Positions 17,983-26,817 of a stretch of DNA of 64,000 nt are shown here, piece by piece. The position numbers and the translations under genes were made by a program. This DNA is from Stutzerimonas azotifigens. Its GTDB lineage: Bacteria; Pseudomonadota; Gammaproteobacteria; Pseudomonadales; Pseudomonadaceae. A model generated the notes under the pieces. That model made no database searches and was not told the origin of the DNA. It saw only the letters and a program-made list of their open reading frames with translations. The stretch covers positions 186,001 through 250,000 of the forward strand of contig NZ_JAAMRF010000008.1 in the NCBI RefSeq assembly GCF_013522725.1. Reading direction: 5' to 3'. Numbering within the stretch: position 1 is the first letter of the stretch; each line of letters opens with the position of its first letter.

Positions 17983-20900
17983 CACAGGGTCGCCGGCAGC
18001 TTGAAGTCGCGCAGCAGGGCGATGTCGAACGGGTTCGGCGAGCGCTGGCTGTGCAGCAGGTAATTGGCGTGGCGGCCGCCCAGGTTGGCCTTGAGCATCA
18101 GCACGTCGCGTCCGCTGTGGTAGTCGACCTGCATCAGGTCGAGCAGGCGGAACAGCGACCAGGGGCCGGTGTTCTTCTCGATGCCGACGCGGCGCCCGCC
18201 CAGTTCTTCCACCACCAGGCTGGTACGACCTTCGTCGGCGTCGGCAGGCCAGCTGAAGGCGGTCTGCACGATCGGTCCGTGGCGATATTCCATCTGCTGG
18301 TTACCGAAGCGGAAATCGGCACGGCCCAGGCTCGAATCCAGCGAGTAGGGCTCGAGCTTGAAGCGGATCTGCGGCTCGTTCGGGTTCTCCGCGAAAAAGC
18401 TGCGGCGGATCGTCTGCGCATGGCTCATCTGCGCCAGGAACTCGCGCGACAGCGGCAGGCCCCGGCCGTCGACACGACGCAGCTGATACTGGCCGGCGCT
18501 GCCGCTGACGAAAGGTTTGAGGTAGCGATCAAAGAAGCCGTCGGCAACCCCCTGGGCCTTGAAGAATTCCCGGAAATCGGCGATCGCCACGTCGCTCTCG
18601 CTGTGGGCGCTGAACGGGTAACGCTGGCGCAGCGACCCTCTGTAGAACGCATACAGCTCGCTCTGGTAGCGCTGGTTGAGGTAGTGGTAGGCGTCGTTCA
18701 GGACCAGCGTCCAGCTGTCTTCGGCAAGCAGGCCGAGCCAGTTACCGATCGGCTGCGGCAGCCGGGCGGCACTCGCGCGCAGCTGGTTGATGGCGTCACG
18801 CTGGCCGCCCATGCGTGCCTTGGCCAGCTCGAACGCGGCCTGATCCGGCGCGCTGGCGTGGGCCAGGCTCGCCAGTTGCAGGTGCAATGCATCGATGGCT
18901 TGCAGCGTCGGCACCAGCTCGGCACTGGCGCCCGAGTTGTCGTCGAGCAGGCGGTGCAGGGGCTCGAAACGCCGCTCCAGGGTCTTGCGCGCGGTGTCCG
19001 GCAGATTCTTGGCCAGTGCCGCCTGGGCCTGCTCGGCTGCGGCGGAGGCCAGCTTGGCAGCCTTGCCCAGCTTGCCGTTGGCGTCCTTGAGCGCGTCGGC
19101 AGCTTCCGCTGCGTCACCAGCGGCGTCCGCCGCGCCGGCAAAGCGGGTGTTGTCGCGCACTTCGACCAGCAATTGCAGCAGCGGCGAGTTGGCGGCGCTC
19201 AATCCGCTGAGCAGCACCGCGCCCTGACCGGCGCCGGCGATAGGCTCCAGCGTCAGTTGCGCGACGGCTTCGCCCCAGTAGTTGGCATAGTCGCGGAAGT
19301 ACAGCTGTTCCATCTCGACCATCAGGCGGCCAAGGTCCTTGAGGCTCAGGCTGTCGCCCTCGCCGAGCACCCAGTTGTCGCGCAGGATCTCGCGAACCAG
19401 GTCGCTGCCCTGGGCAACGTAGAACTTCTGGTAGCCGTTCTGGGTGTAGAAGCCGGGGATGGCATAGTCGCTGCCGTTGAACAGCGCGCCCTGCGGACCG
19501 AGGCGCTGACTGAAACGGTAGTCGGGCAGGCTGCGGGCCTGGTCGCGCAACATGCGGTAGACGACGTTGGCCAGCGATTCGCTGCGCAGTACCTTGCGCG
19601 CTTCCGTCACCAGTTGGTCGTTGAGGCGATAGGGTGCGAAGTCTTCGCTGAGCAGCCGTTCGAAATGGGTGTTCAGGCCGTTTTGCGCCACGGCGTTGCC
19701 GGCATAGCGCAGCGACCAGTCGGCGGCCAACCACTCCTTGAGGAAAGCCGTGTCGCGGCGCTCTGCCAGATTGAGCATGAGGTAGGCGCGCAGGCTGCCG
19801 AGCAGGCGTTCGCGGTCGGTGAGGTTGGCACGGATCTGGGCTTCGAGCTGGCGGCCGATGCGCGGCAGCAGGAGCTTTTCCAGTTCACGGCGGTAGGCCT
19901 GATGCACCGTCGGATCGACATCCTCGCCCTGATACAGCCCGGCGCGCTGCAGATAGGAGACCTCGGCCTTGGCCGGAAATACCCGGGTTGCCGCGTAGCT
20001 GGTGTCCAGCGCCTTGAGGGTGCGCAGCGCGTCGTCCTGGGCAGTGATGCCCTGGCTCTCGCGGCCGAGCTGGTCGGCGAGGCTGCGCAACTGTTCGAGT
20101 CGCTGGTGGTTGCCGGAAAAGCCGGTAGCCCAGAGCGCGCCGAACAAGGCCAGGCAGGCGAAACTGGTGGCATACAGGGCGCGCTGGCCCCAGTCGATCC
20201 GGCGTACTTCCTTCTGGTCCAGTCCGGCGAGGTCGGCTTCCGGAAAGATGACCCGGCTCAGTAGATGGTTGATGAAGCGCGCCCGGCCATTACGGAAGGT
20301 CGGTAGCGCGCTGCTCGACAGGCCCAGGTTGCGCCCGATGCCGCTGGTCAGCGGGTCCAGCGCGTCTTGCAGTTGCGGTGCGCTGGTCAGGTAGAAACCG
20401 CGCAGCTGGCTGGCGCGCTGGTAGCGATTGCCGGAGAACGCCAGCTCGATGAACAGGCACAGGCGCTCGCCGATCTGGCCGAGCTGGTGGGGGAAGTCGA
20501 GGATACGGCCGCGACGCTGGGTGTCGCGCTCCTGGTGCATGCGCAGGATCACTTGGCTGTTGAGCCGGCGCAGCAGCTCCTCGAATTCGCCACGGACCAC
20601 GTTGACGTCAGTGCCGTCCTGCTCCTTGCGAAAGCTCGCGCCGAGCACCTGGTCGCTCTCTTCGCGGGAAAGCTGATCGAAGAATTCTTCGAAGCCGAGC
20701 ACCTTGTCGGCCTTGCTCAGCACCAGATAGACCGGCACGTCGGCGCCGAGGCGCTGGTGGATCTCATGCAGGCGCTGGCGGCTCTGGCGCGCCAGCGTCT
20801 CGAGCTCCTGTTCGCTCGATTGCAGCAAGTGCTCGACCGGTATGTTGACCAGCACGCCATTGAGCGGGCGCGCACGGCGGCGACGCAGCAGGCCGAGCAG

Positions 20901-21521
20901 CGTGTCCCAGGCCTTTCTGTCGACGGACGCATCGGGCTGGGTCAGGTAGCGGCCAGCGGTATCGATCAGCACCGCATGGTCGGCGAAGTACCAGTCGGCG
21001 TAGCGGGTTCCGGAGACGTCCTTTGTCAGGCGCTGGTTTTCGCCGCGGTTGAGGGGGAAGTCCAGTCCCGAGAAGTCCAGCAGCGAGGTCTTGCCGCTGC
21101 TCTGGGGGCCGAGCAGCAGGTACCAGGGCAGGTCGTTGCGCCATTTCTCGCTGCGCCCGCGGTACAGGCTCGAACTCTTGAGGGTGCGCATGGCGTCCCG
21201 GTAACGGTCGCGCAGGACGCTCTGCTCCTCGGTGATCAGGCCTTCGCGGCGCAGGCGCTCCTGCGCCTCGTCGTCGCTGGCCTCGGCCTGCTTGCGGCGC
21301 GTGCTGCGCCAACTGGCGAAGACGATGAACAGCCCCCAGGCCAGGCACAGGCCGGCGATGGTCAGCAGGCGGCTGGTCGAGGATTCCCAGAACTTGTAGT
21401 CGTTCACCGCCAGCAGCGGCCCGACGAACCACACCAGCAGGGCCAGCATCAGCAGGACACACAGGCTCCATACCCAGGTCTTGCGGAAAAACGCGGCAAG
21501 CTTGCCGAAAAAAACCTTCAT
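17982..21521 (-). CDS. tssM: T6SS membrane complex protein TssM (IcmF)
   Basis: An 1179-aa inner-membrane protein that with TssL and TssJ forms the trans-envelope channel. Two N-terminal membrane segments (about 14-34 and 46-66) are followed by a cytoplasmic GTPase-like domain with a Walker A motif GPQSSGKTS (about residue 135). A third membrane segment lies near 445 (YATSFACLALFGALWATGF). A long periplasmic part ends with the beta-domain that contacts TssJ. Length and order are normal for IcmF. It lies between tssL (15 bases upstream) and the phosphatase gene, with overlapping stop and start at the latter. Confidence 0.97.
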   Translation of the reverse strand: MKVFFGKLAAFFRKTWVWSLCVLLMLALLVWFVGPLLAVNDYKFWESSTSRLLTIAGLCLAWGLFIVFASWRSTRRKQAEASDDEAQERLRREGLITEEQSVLRDRYRDAMRTLKSSSLYRGRSEKWRNDLPWYLLLGPQSSGKTSLLDFSGLDFPLNRGENQRLTKDVSGTRYADWYFADHAVLIDTAGRYLTQPDASVDRKAWDTLLGLLRRRRARPLNGVLVNIPVEHLLQSSEQELETLARQSRQRLHEIHQRLGADVPVYLVLSKADKVLGFEEFFDQLSREESDQVLGASFRKEQDGTDVNVVRGEFEELLRRLNSQVILRMHQERDTQRRGRILDFPHQLGQIGERLCLFIELAFSGNRYQRASQLRGFYLTSAPQLQDALDPLTSGIGRNLGLSSSALPTFRNGRARFINHLLSRVIFPEADLAGLDQKEVRRIDWGQRALYATSFACLALFGALWATGFSGNHQRLEQLRSLADQLGRESQGITAQDDALRTLKALDTSYAATRVFPAKAEVSYLQRAGLYQGEDVDPTVHQAYRRELEKLLLPRIGRQLEAQIRANLTDRERLLGSLRAYLMLNLAERRDTAFLKEWLAADWSLRYAGNAVAQNGLNTHFERLLSEDFAPYRLNDQLVTEARKVLRSESLANVVYRMLRDQARSLPDYRFSQRLGPQGALFNGSDYAIPGFYTQNGYQKFYVAQGSDLVREILRDNWVLGEGDSLSLKDLGRLMVEMEQLYFRDYANYWGEAVAQLTLEPIAGAGQGAVLLSGLSAANSPLLQLLVEVRDNTRFAGAADAAGDAAEAADALKDANGKLGKAAKLASAAAEQAQAALAKNLPDTARKTLERRFEPLHRLLDDNSGASAELVPTLQAIDALHLQLASLAHASAPDQAAFELAKARMGGQRDAINQLRASAARLPQPIGNWLGLLAEDSWTLVLNDAYHYLNQRYQSELYAFYRGSLRQRYPFSAHSESDVAIADFREFFKAQGVADGFFDRYLKPFVSGSAGQYQLRRVDGRGLPLSREFLAQMSHAQTIRRSFFAENPNEPQIRFKLEPYSLDSSLGRADFRFGNQQMEYRHGPIVQTAFSWPADADEGRTSLVVEELGGRRVGIEKNTGPWSLFRLLDLMQVDYHSGRDVLMLKANLGGRHANYLLHSQRSPNPFDIALLRDFKLPATL

Positions 21522-21536
21522 GGCATTACGTCCTTG

Positions 21537-22409
21537 TTACGACTGAGGCTCGACCTGAACGGTCGGATCGACGGGTTGGTACGGCTGCAGCACGGTGTCG
21601 CGCTGCTCGCCCAGTACCCAGGCGAAGCCGGCGTACAGCATGCCGAGGCAGATCAGGGTGAACAGCGCAACCATCCACCAGGGCACGATGCGCACCAGGC
21701 GTCTGCGGGTGTCGCGCAGCCCCTGCCAATGCGGCGAGACCTCGCGCGGCACGTCGCCGCGCAGCTGGCGGATCTGCCGGTAGAGGCTGTCGCGTACCGC
21801 TTCGAGTTCGAGCATGCCGCGCGGCATTACCCGGTACTTGCCCTCGAAACCCAGCGACAGGCACAGGTACATCAGCTCCAGCATCGGCAGGTGCTTGACC
21901 GGGTTACGCGAGAGGCGCTCGAGCAACTGGAAGAACTTCTCGCCGCCGAAGGTCTCGTTGTGGAAGGAAGACAGCAGGCTCATCTGCGACCACTCGCTCT
22001 CATTGCCCCAGGGCGTGGTCACCACCGCTTCGTCGATCACGGTACACAGCACGTAGCGCGCGGCCATCACCTGGCTGCTCTCCGCGCCATCGTGCAGGGC
22101 ACGGTGCTCGAACAGCTTCAGTTCTCCCGACAGGCGCTGGTTCAGCGCGTGCAGGTCCTCGCCTTCGAAGCTGTGCTTGAGCCGCACCACTTCGGAAAGC
22201 AGCGTGGAGGCCGCCGCGACCAGCGGGTTGAGGCTGATGTTGAAGCTTTCCGCCGGACGCAGGCGCGCGGCGTAGATCATCCGCTCCTCGAGCTGCTCGA
22301 ACCTGGGCGCTGCGTTGAAGTCGGTCAGCGGGCTCTGTGCCGGGGCCTCGCCGTGGCGATTGAGGATGACCGTCTTGTCGTCCTGTCCGTAGTCCATTTC
22401 TCTGATCAT
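21537..22409 (-). CDS. tssL: T6SS membrane complex protein TssL (DotU)
   Basis: A 290-aa DotU-family protein. The cytoplasmic helical domain carries family features such as LNPLVAAASTLLSEV near residue 60 and CTVIDEAVVTTPWG near 122. A single C-terminal membrane anchor is at about 244-264 (WWMVALFTLICLGMLYAGF), followed by a short periplasmic tail. There is no OmpA-like peptidoglycan-binding domain, so cell-wall anchoring must come from another protein. It is encoded between tssK (5 bases away) and tssM. Confidence 0.96.
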   Translation of the reverse strand: MIREMDYGQDDKTVILNRHGEAPAQSPLTDFNAAPRFEQLEERMIYAARLRPAESFNISLNPLVAAASTLLSEVVRLKHSFEGEDLHALNQRLSGELKLFEHRALHDGAESSQVMAARYVLCTVIDEAVVTTPWGNESEWSQMSLLSSFHNETFGGEKFFQLLERLSRNPVKHLPMLELMYLCLSLGFEGKYRVMPRGMLELEAVRDSLYRQIRQLRGDVPREVSPHWQGLRDTRRRLVRIVPWWMVALFTLICLGMLYAGFAWVLGEQRDTVLQPYQPVDPTVQVEPQS

Positions 22410-22414
22410 GTCGG

Positions 22415-23746
22415 TCAGTTCCTGATCGCCCAGAATTTCAGCTCAAGCCCGGTGAATTCGCCGGACACGTGGAAGGCGAAGCCGCCGGATCGCTCCAGTT
22501 GCGCCAATTCCTCGGAGTTGAGTTCCAAGGCGAAATAGGTCTTGCCGGAGTGGAATGGAATCTGCCGCGGCGCTACCGGCAGCGGTTTGACCTTGATACC
22601 CGGCAGGTGCAGGTTAACCAGCTGGCGGATGCGCTCCACCGGGCCGACTTTCAGATGGGCCGGCAGTCGCTGACGCAATTCTTCGGAGTCGCATTGGGCA
22701 CTGGCGGCGAGCACGAACGAGGCGCTGCCGAGCAGCTTGTGGTCGTGCAGCGGCGAGACCTGGATGCCGTACTGGCGTTGTTGCAGCAGCAGCTCGATGG
22801 CGTGTTGTTCGAGCACCATCGACAACACCTGGCGGATCGCATCCATCAGCTTGCGAAACGACATTCCCTGGTCGTTGTGCAGGTAGCGACCCTCCAGGCG
22901 GGGACGCTTGGTCTCGCTGGAGAAGGTCGCCAATTCGCCGAGCAGGCCCAGCAACTCACGGTAGATCTGTTCGGGGTGCACCCGGTCGATGCCCAGATAG
23001 TGGCGCAGCACGGGCTCGTAGCGGTTGATCAGCTGCAGCATCATGAAATCGCCGACCTCGGCACCGCCCACCTTGCCGGTGGCGCGGATCCGTTCGGCGA
23101 GGATGTCGCCGCGATGGCCGAGCATGCTGATCACTTCCTTGAGGCAGGACAGCAGATAGCTGGATGCCTGGAAGTCGATGAAGGTGGGTATGTATTCGGG
23201 GTCGAGGCTGATCACGCCGTCGGGCGTGGTGTCGAGGATGTCGCAGAGCTTGAGCTTCACATAGGCCTGGTCGGCCTGCTGCTCGCCGAGCAGCAGCCGA
23301 AAGTCCGGCCGGCCGGTGCTGACCTGGCTGCTGCTGCTGTCACCGGCATTGGAATCGGCGACTTCCTCGTCGAAGGCGGTGTAGCGCGCCAGCACGTCCT
23401 TCTGCTCCGGTCGACGGCTCTCGATGTGGTTGCCGGTAACCAGAGGCAACGCCAGATAGACCGGGGTGTTGCCGGTGTTGGGCGGTACGTCCAGGGCCAG
23501 CGGTTCGCGCTCGGCGCCGATCTCGAACAGGCTGCCGTCGGGAAGAATCCCGCTGGCCTGGCTCAGTACCAACTTGCCCATGTTGAGGAACTGGCGGTCG
23601 ATCTCCAGCCCGAAGAAGCCCCAGGCGTAGTGGCCGAGCTTCTGGGTGCGCAGCTTGAGCTGCGCGTCGTAATAACGGTCGCTCTGCTGGAAATGCTGCG
23701 GACGCAGCAGCATGCCTTCCTGCCAGATCACCTTGTTCATGCTCAT
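22415..23746 (-). CDS. tssK: T6SS baseplate-to-membrane adaptor TssK
   Basis: A 443-aa protein starting MSMNKVIWQEGMLLRPQHFQ, the well-conserved TssK start. TssK trimers join the TssFG baseplate wedges to the TssLM membrane complex. Other family segments are YDAQLKLRTQKLGHYAWGF and the C-terminal YFALELNSEELAQLERSG. It starts 4 bases after the tssJ stop. Cytoplasmic, normal length. Confidence 0.97.
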   Translation of the reverse strand: MSMNKVIWQEGMLLRPQHFQQSDRYYDAQLKLRTQKLGHYAWGFFGLEIDRQFLNMGKLVLSQASGILPDGSLFEIGAEREPLALDVPPNTGNTPVYLALPLVTGNHIESRRPEQKDVLARYTAFDEEVADSNAGDSSSSQVSTGRPDFRLLLGEQQADQAYVKLKLCDILDTTPDGVISLDPEYIPTFIDFQASSYLLSCLKEVISMLGHRGDILAERIRATGKVGGAEVGDFMMLQLINRYEPVLRHYLGIDRVHPEQIYRELLGLLGELATFSSETKRPRLEGRYLHNDQGMSFRKLMDAIRQVLSMVLEQHAIELLLQQRQYGIQVSPLHDHKLLGSASFVLAASAQCDSEELRQRLPAHLKVGPVERIRQLVNLHLPGIKVKPLPVAPRQIPFHSGKTYFALELNSEELAQLERSGGFAFHVSGEFTGLELKFWAIRN

Positions 23747-23749
23747 GGC

Positions 23750-24238
23750 TCAGTTCCCCTTCGCGAGCGGGTCGACGGCCTGGATGCCGCGCTCGTCGAG
23801 ACTCAGCCCGATGCGGTTCTGCGCCCTGTGCTGCAGAGGAACGACGAAACGCCAATTGGTTTCTGGCAGGTCCCGGTAGGCGGCCAGCACGCCCACATAG
23901 CGGCTGCCGTCTTGGACGAAGAGCTTGAGGTCGCGCTGCTCGCCGGGGCGCAGTTCGAGCTCTTCCTGAATGACCAGATCTGGCGACAGGGCTTCCTTGG
24001 GGCGCTGGTAGAGCGAGAAAAAGTCCGCGTTCTCGAAGGCCACTGGATGCTTGAGCTCGATCAGGCGAATCACGATGGGGGAGGGGCGACCGTTGAGGTC
24101 GGGGTTGAGCCGGTCACTGCCCTGCAGCGACAGGTCGAGTTTGGTCAGCTCGGAATTGGGCGAGAGCGCCGAGCAACCGCCGAGCAAGGCCAGCGCCGCG
24201 AAGACGGCTGCGGGGAAGAAGCGAGACATGGACATCAT
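23750..24238 (-). CDS. tssJ: T6SS outer-membrane lipoprotein TssJ
   Basis: A 162-aa lipoprotein with a lipobox ALLGGC (Cys22 from the first Met), placing it on the inner face of the outer membrane where it binds the periplasmic tip of TssM. The mature part has the transthyretin-like TssJ pattern (PIVIRLIELKHPVAFENADF). Two tandem ATGs (24238 and 24235) overlap the fha stop codon, so either may be used. Length is usual for the family. Confidence 0.95.
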   Translation of the reverse strand: MMSMSRFFPAAVFAALALLGGCSALSPNSELTKLDLSLQGSDRLNPDLNGRPSPIVIRLIELKHPVAFENADFFSLYQRPKEALSPDLVIQEELELRPGEQRDLKLFVQDGSRYVGVLAAYRDLPETNWRFVVPLQHRAQNRIGLSLDERGIQAVDPLAKGN

Positions 24239-25428
24239 CCTTGAAGGTCGGTGTTGAGAGTGGCGATCAGGCGTACCTGCTCCTCGTAAGCCTGGGCGAA
24301 GTCGCGGGCGAACAGCCGCTCGCTCCAGTCGTCGTCGCGCTGCATGGCCAGATGCAGGCGGCGATAGGCGCGCCAGCGGCTGCCGGAGGTGGAAATCAGC
24401 GGTTTGTTGTCGCGTTCGAAGCGCAGCGCCAGCTGGTCCGGCGAGAGCTGTTCGAGCATCCCCTTGAGGGCCGCGCGGCTGGCGGCCAGCATCGCCACCT
24501 GGTGCGCCTGCAGGTCGCGGAAGGCACGTCCGACGGCCTGCTCGCCCGGCAGCTGACCGGGCTTGCCGCCGCGCAGCAGAAGCGTCAGCGTTTCGCCACT
24601 GTCAATGCTGTGTTTGAGCGGGTTGTTGCCGGCGCTCTGTACGGTGGTCAGCGACAGGCGCATCTCGTTCTTCAGTTCGCCACGGGTGCGCAGCGCCTGC
24701 TGCAGCCCGCCAACGCTCTGCCTGAGCAGGCTGGCGGCTTTCAGTGCCAGCGCCTGTCGGGCCTCTTCATCCAGCTCGTCCAGGTCGACGCCCAGCGCCT
24801 CGCCGAAGCGCGCCCAGAAGCCGGGCGGCAGGCGCTCGGGCTCTGGAGCGGCCTTGGGTTGGGCAGCCGGCCTGGGCATGACCAGCTCGGGTACCTGCAG
24901 GTTCTCCTCGTCGATCTGGGCATAGTCGCGTTGCTGGGCCTGCACCCGCGATGGGGCGAGCACGGCGGTGAGGTCATCCACCTCGGCATAGACGCGCTCC
25001 TGTTGGTCCAGGGCGGTCAGCGGATCGAGATCGAGAAACGCATCGTCGGGGATGATGCTGCCGGCCGGCTGCGGACGACCGATATCCCCTTCGAACGAGG
25101 CCGGGTCCTGGATCAGTCGTGCGCGGATTTCGAAATCACCCAGGCAGTAGACGCTGCCGTGCTCGATGCGCTGAGCCCGACCCTTGTCCAGGCTGGCGCC
25201 GGTGTCTTTGAGCTGGATGCCGTTGCTGCTGGTGTCGGTGAGGAAGAATGCGCCGTCCCGGTAACTCACTTCGGCGTGGCGGCTGGACAACACGCGCTTG
25301 CGATCCGGGATGACCCAGTCGCAATCTTCGGCACGGCCGATAACGCCGCCGGCCTGCTTGAAGGTTTTCGTCGTCAACAACCCAGGCACGAACTGCTGTG
25401 CGCTGACCACATCGAAGACCAATTCCAT
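24235..25428 (-). CDS. tagH: T6SS FHA-domain protein (TagH/Fha type)
   Basis: A 397-aa cytoplasmic protein. The N-terminal forkhead-associated domain (residues 1 to about 100) carries GRAEDCDWVI, SSRHAEV and TDTSSNGI, the phosphothreonine-binding loops. A disordered Pro/Ala-rich linker (about 145-205) and the helical TagH C-terminal domain follow (from PPGFWARFGEALGVD). FHA proteins link the kinase/phosphatase pair to T6SS assembly, and both enzymes are encoded in the same operon. The stop overlaps the tssJ start. Confidence 0.94.
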   Translation of the reverse strand: MELVFDVVSAQQFVPGLLTTKTFKQAGGVIGRAEDCDWVIPDRKRVLSSRHAEVSYRDGAFFLTDTSSNGIQLKDTGASLDKGRAQRIEHGSVYCLGDFEIRARLIQDPASFEGDIGRPQPAGSIIPDDAFLDLDPLTALDQQERVYAEVDDLTAVLAPSRVQAQQRDYAQIDEENLQVPELVMPRPAAQPKAAPEPERLPPGFWARFGEALGVDLDELDEEARQALALKAASLLRQSVGGLQQALRTRGELKNEMRLSLTTVQSAGNNPLKHSIDSGETLTLLLRGGKPGQLPGEQAVGRAFRDLQAHQVAMLAASRAALKGMLEQLSPDQLALRFERDNKPLISTSGSRWRAYRRLHLAMQRDDDWSERLFARDFAQAYEEQVRLIATLNTDLQG

Positions 25429-25448
25429 GGTGCTACTACTCCTGGCGG

Positions 25449-25583
25449 TCAGTTACCGCGGTTTACCGCTTGCGGATCGCCCAGCGGACGGTATTCGGCA
25501 TCATTGAATTTGTAGTTGCCGGAACAGCCGGCAAAGACGAGGGCGGTGACGATCAGGGCGAATGCGAAAAAGCGCTTGAGCAC
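25449..25583 (-). CDS. Tiny T6SS-locus lipoprotein (44 aa, OrfX-like position)
   Basis: A GTG-started frame encodes MLKRFFAFALIVTALVFAGC followed by a 24-residue mature tail ending NRGN. A near-perfect ribosome-binding site AAGGAGGAAATC lies 8 bases before the GTG, which decides the start. The hydrophobic leader ending FAGC is a lipobox, so the product should be a lipid-anchored periplasmic peptide. It sits directly before fha, the position of the small orfX gene I recall in HSI-II loci. Its function is unknown. It is easily missed because of its length and start codon. Confidence 0.8.
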   Translation of the reverse strand: MLKRFFAFALIVTALVFAGCSGNYKFNDAEYRPLGDPQAVNRGN

Positions 25584-25866
25584 GCGATTTCCTCCTTGAA
25601 TGCGTGAGCGGGAACGGCCGCAGCCGTGGTGAAGCGGAACTTCGGCGTGTATTGAAGGTCACCACGGCCGCAAGCGGGGTGATGGGGTTCACGAACTGGG
25701 CCGTCGCCAATCAGAGAGTGTGGCACCGCACGCTTTGGCGTGCGGGGTTGGGGTTATTCCTGAACGCTGATGCGATGCTTGCGGAGTCAGGCTTTGCCCT
25801 GCGGAGGCGGCTGATAAAACATGCTGATCGATAGGTCTGGGTGCTGGGATATGGTTCGGACTTGGG
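25584..25866. other. Gap between the effector module and the fha-tssJKLM genes
   Basis: These 283 bases break an otherwise tightly packed operon. They contain an inverted repeat GCCGTGGTGA / TCACCACGGC (around 25623-25668) and a terminator-like hairpin at 25726-25745. An internal promoter for the downstream half could lie here, but I see no clear -35/-10 or -24/-12 on the minus strand. Confidence 0.5.
25726..25745 (-). terminator. Hairpin downstream of the effector partner gene
   Basis: CCGCACGC and GCGTGCGG form a perfect 8-bp stem with a 4-base loop, about 120 bases past the stop at 25867. There is no U-tract on the minus strand, so it may only weaken read-through into the fha genes. Confidence 0.4.
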
Positions 25867-26814
25867 TCATGGCTGGCCCTGTTCCAGATCGACCAGCCGG
25901 CTGGTCGGGCCATCGGCGCGCAGACGCTCACGAATAAGCCGCGGCCATTGGCTCCGCGAGCGGCGCTTGGCGATGCGATAAGTGAAGTTCTGTAGGGTAC
26001 GGACCGGCAGTAGCAGCATGCTGCCGAACAGCAGCATAAAGTCTGCGTAGCTGAGAAAGTTGCGGCCTTTGTTCGCACGGTATTCGTCTTTGATCAGCCC
26101 CCAGTACAGTCGCACCGATTGCCCCTTGCTATTGCGTACTTCCTGCAAGCTCTGGCTGAACTGCGGAGAGTCGCTGTGGTGACCGTTCTCGTCGAACCAA
26201 GGGCCGTTGTCCATATAGGCGCGCAGGTATTCCCAAAAGCCCAGCTGCATCTCCAGGCTCTTGCCGATAGGTGAGCCGAGGTTGACCAGCACCTGTTCCT
26301 CCGGGTGCCCGTAGCGATGCAGCAGGGCTTCGAGCGCCGCATGACGCATGCCAGCGGTATAGGGGCCAACGGTGCCATAGGCGTAGGCGGCAGCGGCAAT
26401 GCCATCCCAGGGCGTGTGGTACAGCTCGCCGTCCTGCTCGAAGTACAGCTCGCGGGTGCGGCGGTTGAGCAGGATGGGGAGAGGCATGGGGCGTAGGACT
26501 TCCCAGATAAAGGGAATTGCAAAAAGGGCCAATGCAAGTAATAGGGTGTTTAGCGCGGGCTCGGGGCGATGATTCAGAAAGAGAGCGAAAGCGAAGATAG
26601 CCCAAAAAGTACCTCCCACTCCCCCTAGCGCCCCCGTCAGCATCCCTCTATCGGCACTATCACCATGCTCTATGGCCAGGTAGTGCTCGGTCTGCTCCTC
26701 CACTTCGGGCATGCATATCAGCGGTGCGCCGCTCGGCTGTTCGGCCTGGAGCAGACGGCTGTCCGGCACCTGGGCCAGGCGCTGGGCGAAGGGGTGATTC
26801 GTGGCTACGGTCAT
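25867..26814 (-). CDS. Membrane protein partnered with the VasX-like effector (putative immunity protein)
   Basis: A 315-aa protein with two adjacent membrane segments (about 58-80 and 88-106) and a third hydrophobic stretch near 255-280 (FMLLFGSMLLLPVRTL). Between them is a soluble part with RTRELYFEQDGELYHTPWDG. It resembles proteins annotated as DUF6708 that accompany this effector class, a recollection rather than a search result. It starts 3 bases after the effector stop. A membrane protein encoded right after a predicted pore-forming effector is best explained as its immunity factor. An accessory role in effector handling is the alternative. Confidence 0.65.
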   Translation of the reverse strand: MTVATNHPFAQRLAQVPDSRLLQAEQPSGAPLICMPEVEEQTEHYLAIEHGDSADRGMLTGALGGVGGTFWAIFAFALFLNHRPEPALNTLLLALALFAIPFIWEVLRPMPLPILLNRRTRELYFEQDGELYHTPWDGIAAAAYAYGTVGPYTAGMRHAALEALLHRYGHPEEQVLVNLGSPIGKSLEMQLGFWEYLRAYMDNGPWFDENGHHSDSPQFSQSLQEVRNSKGQSVRLYWGLIKDEYRANKGRNFLSYADFMLLFGSMLLLPVRTLQNFTYRIAKRRSRSQWPRLIRERLRADGPTSRLVDLEQGQP

Positions 26815-26817
26815 GGC

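Noticed and set aside
25721..25738. TGGCAC sequence in the T6SS gap resembling a -24 element
   Set aside because: No GC dinucleotide occurs 10 bases after the GG, and the plus-strand direction would point away from the fha-tssM genes; it is part of a hairpin.
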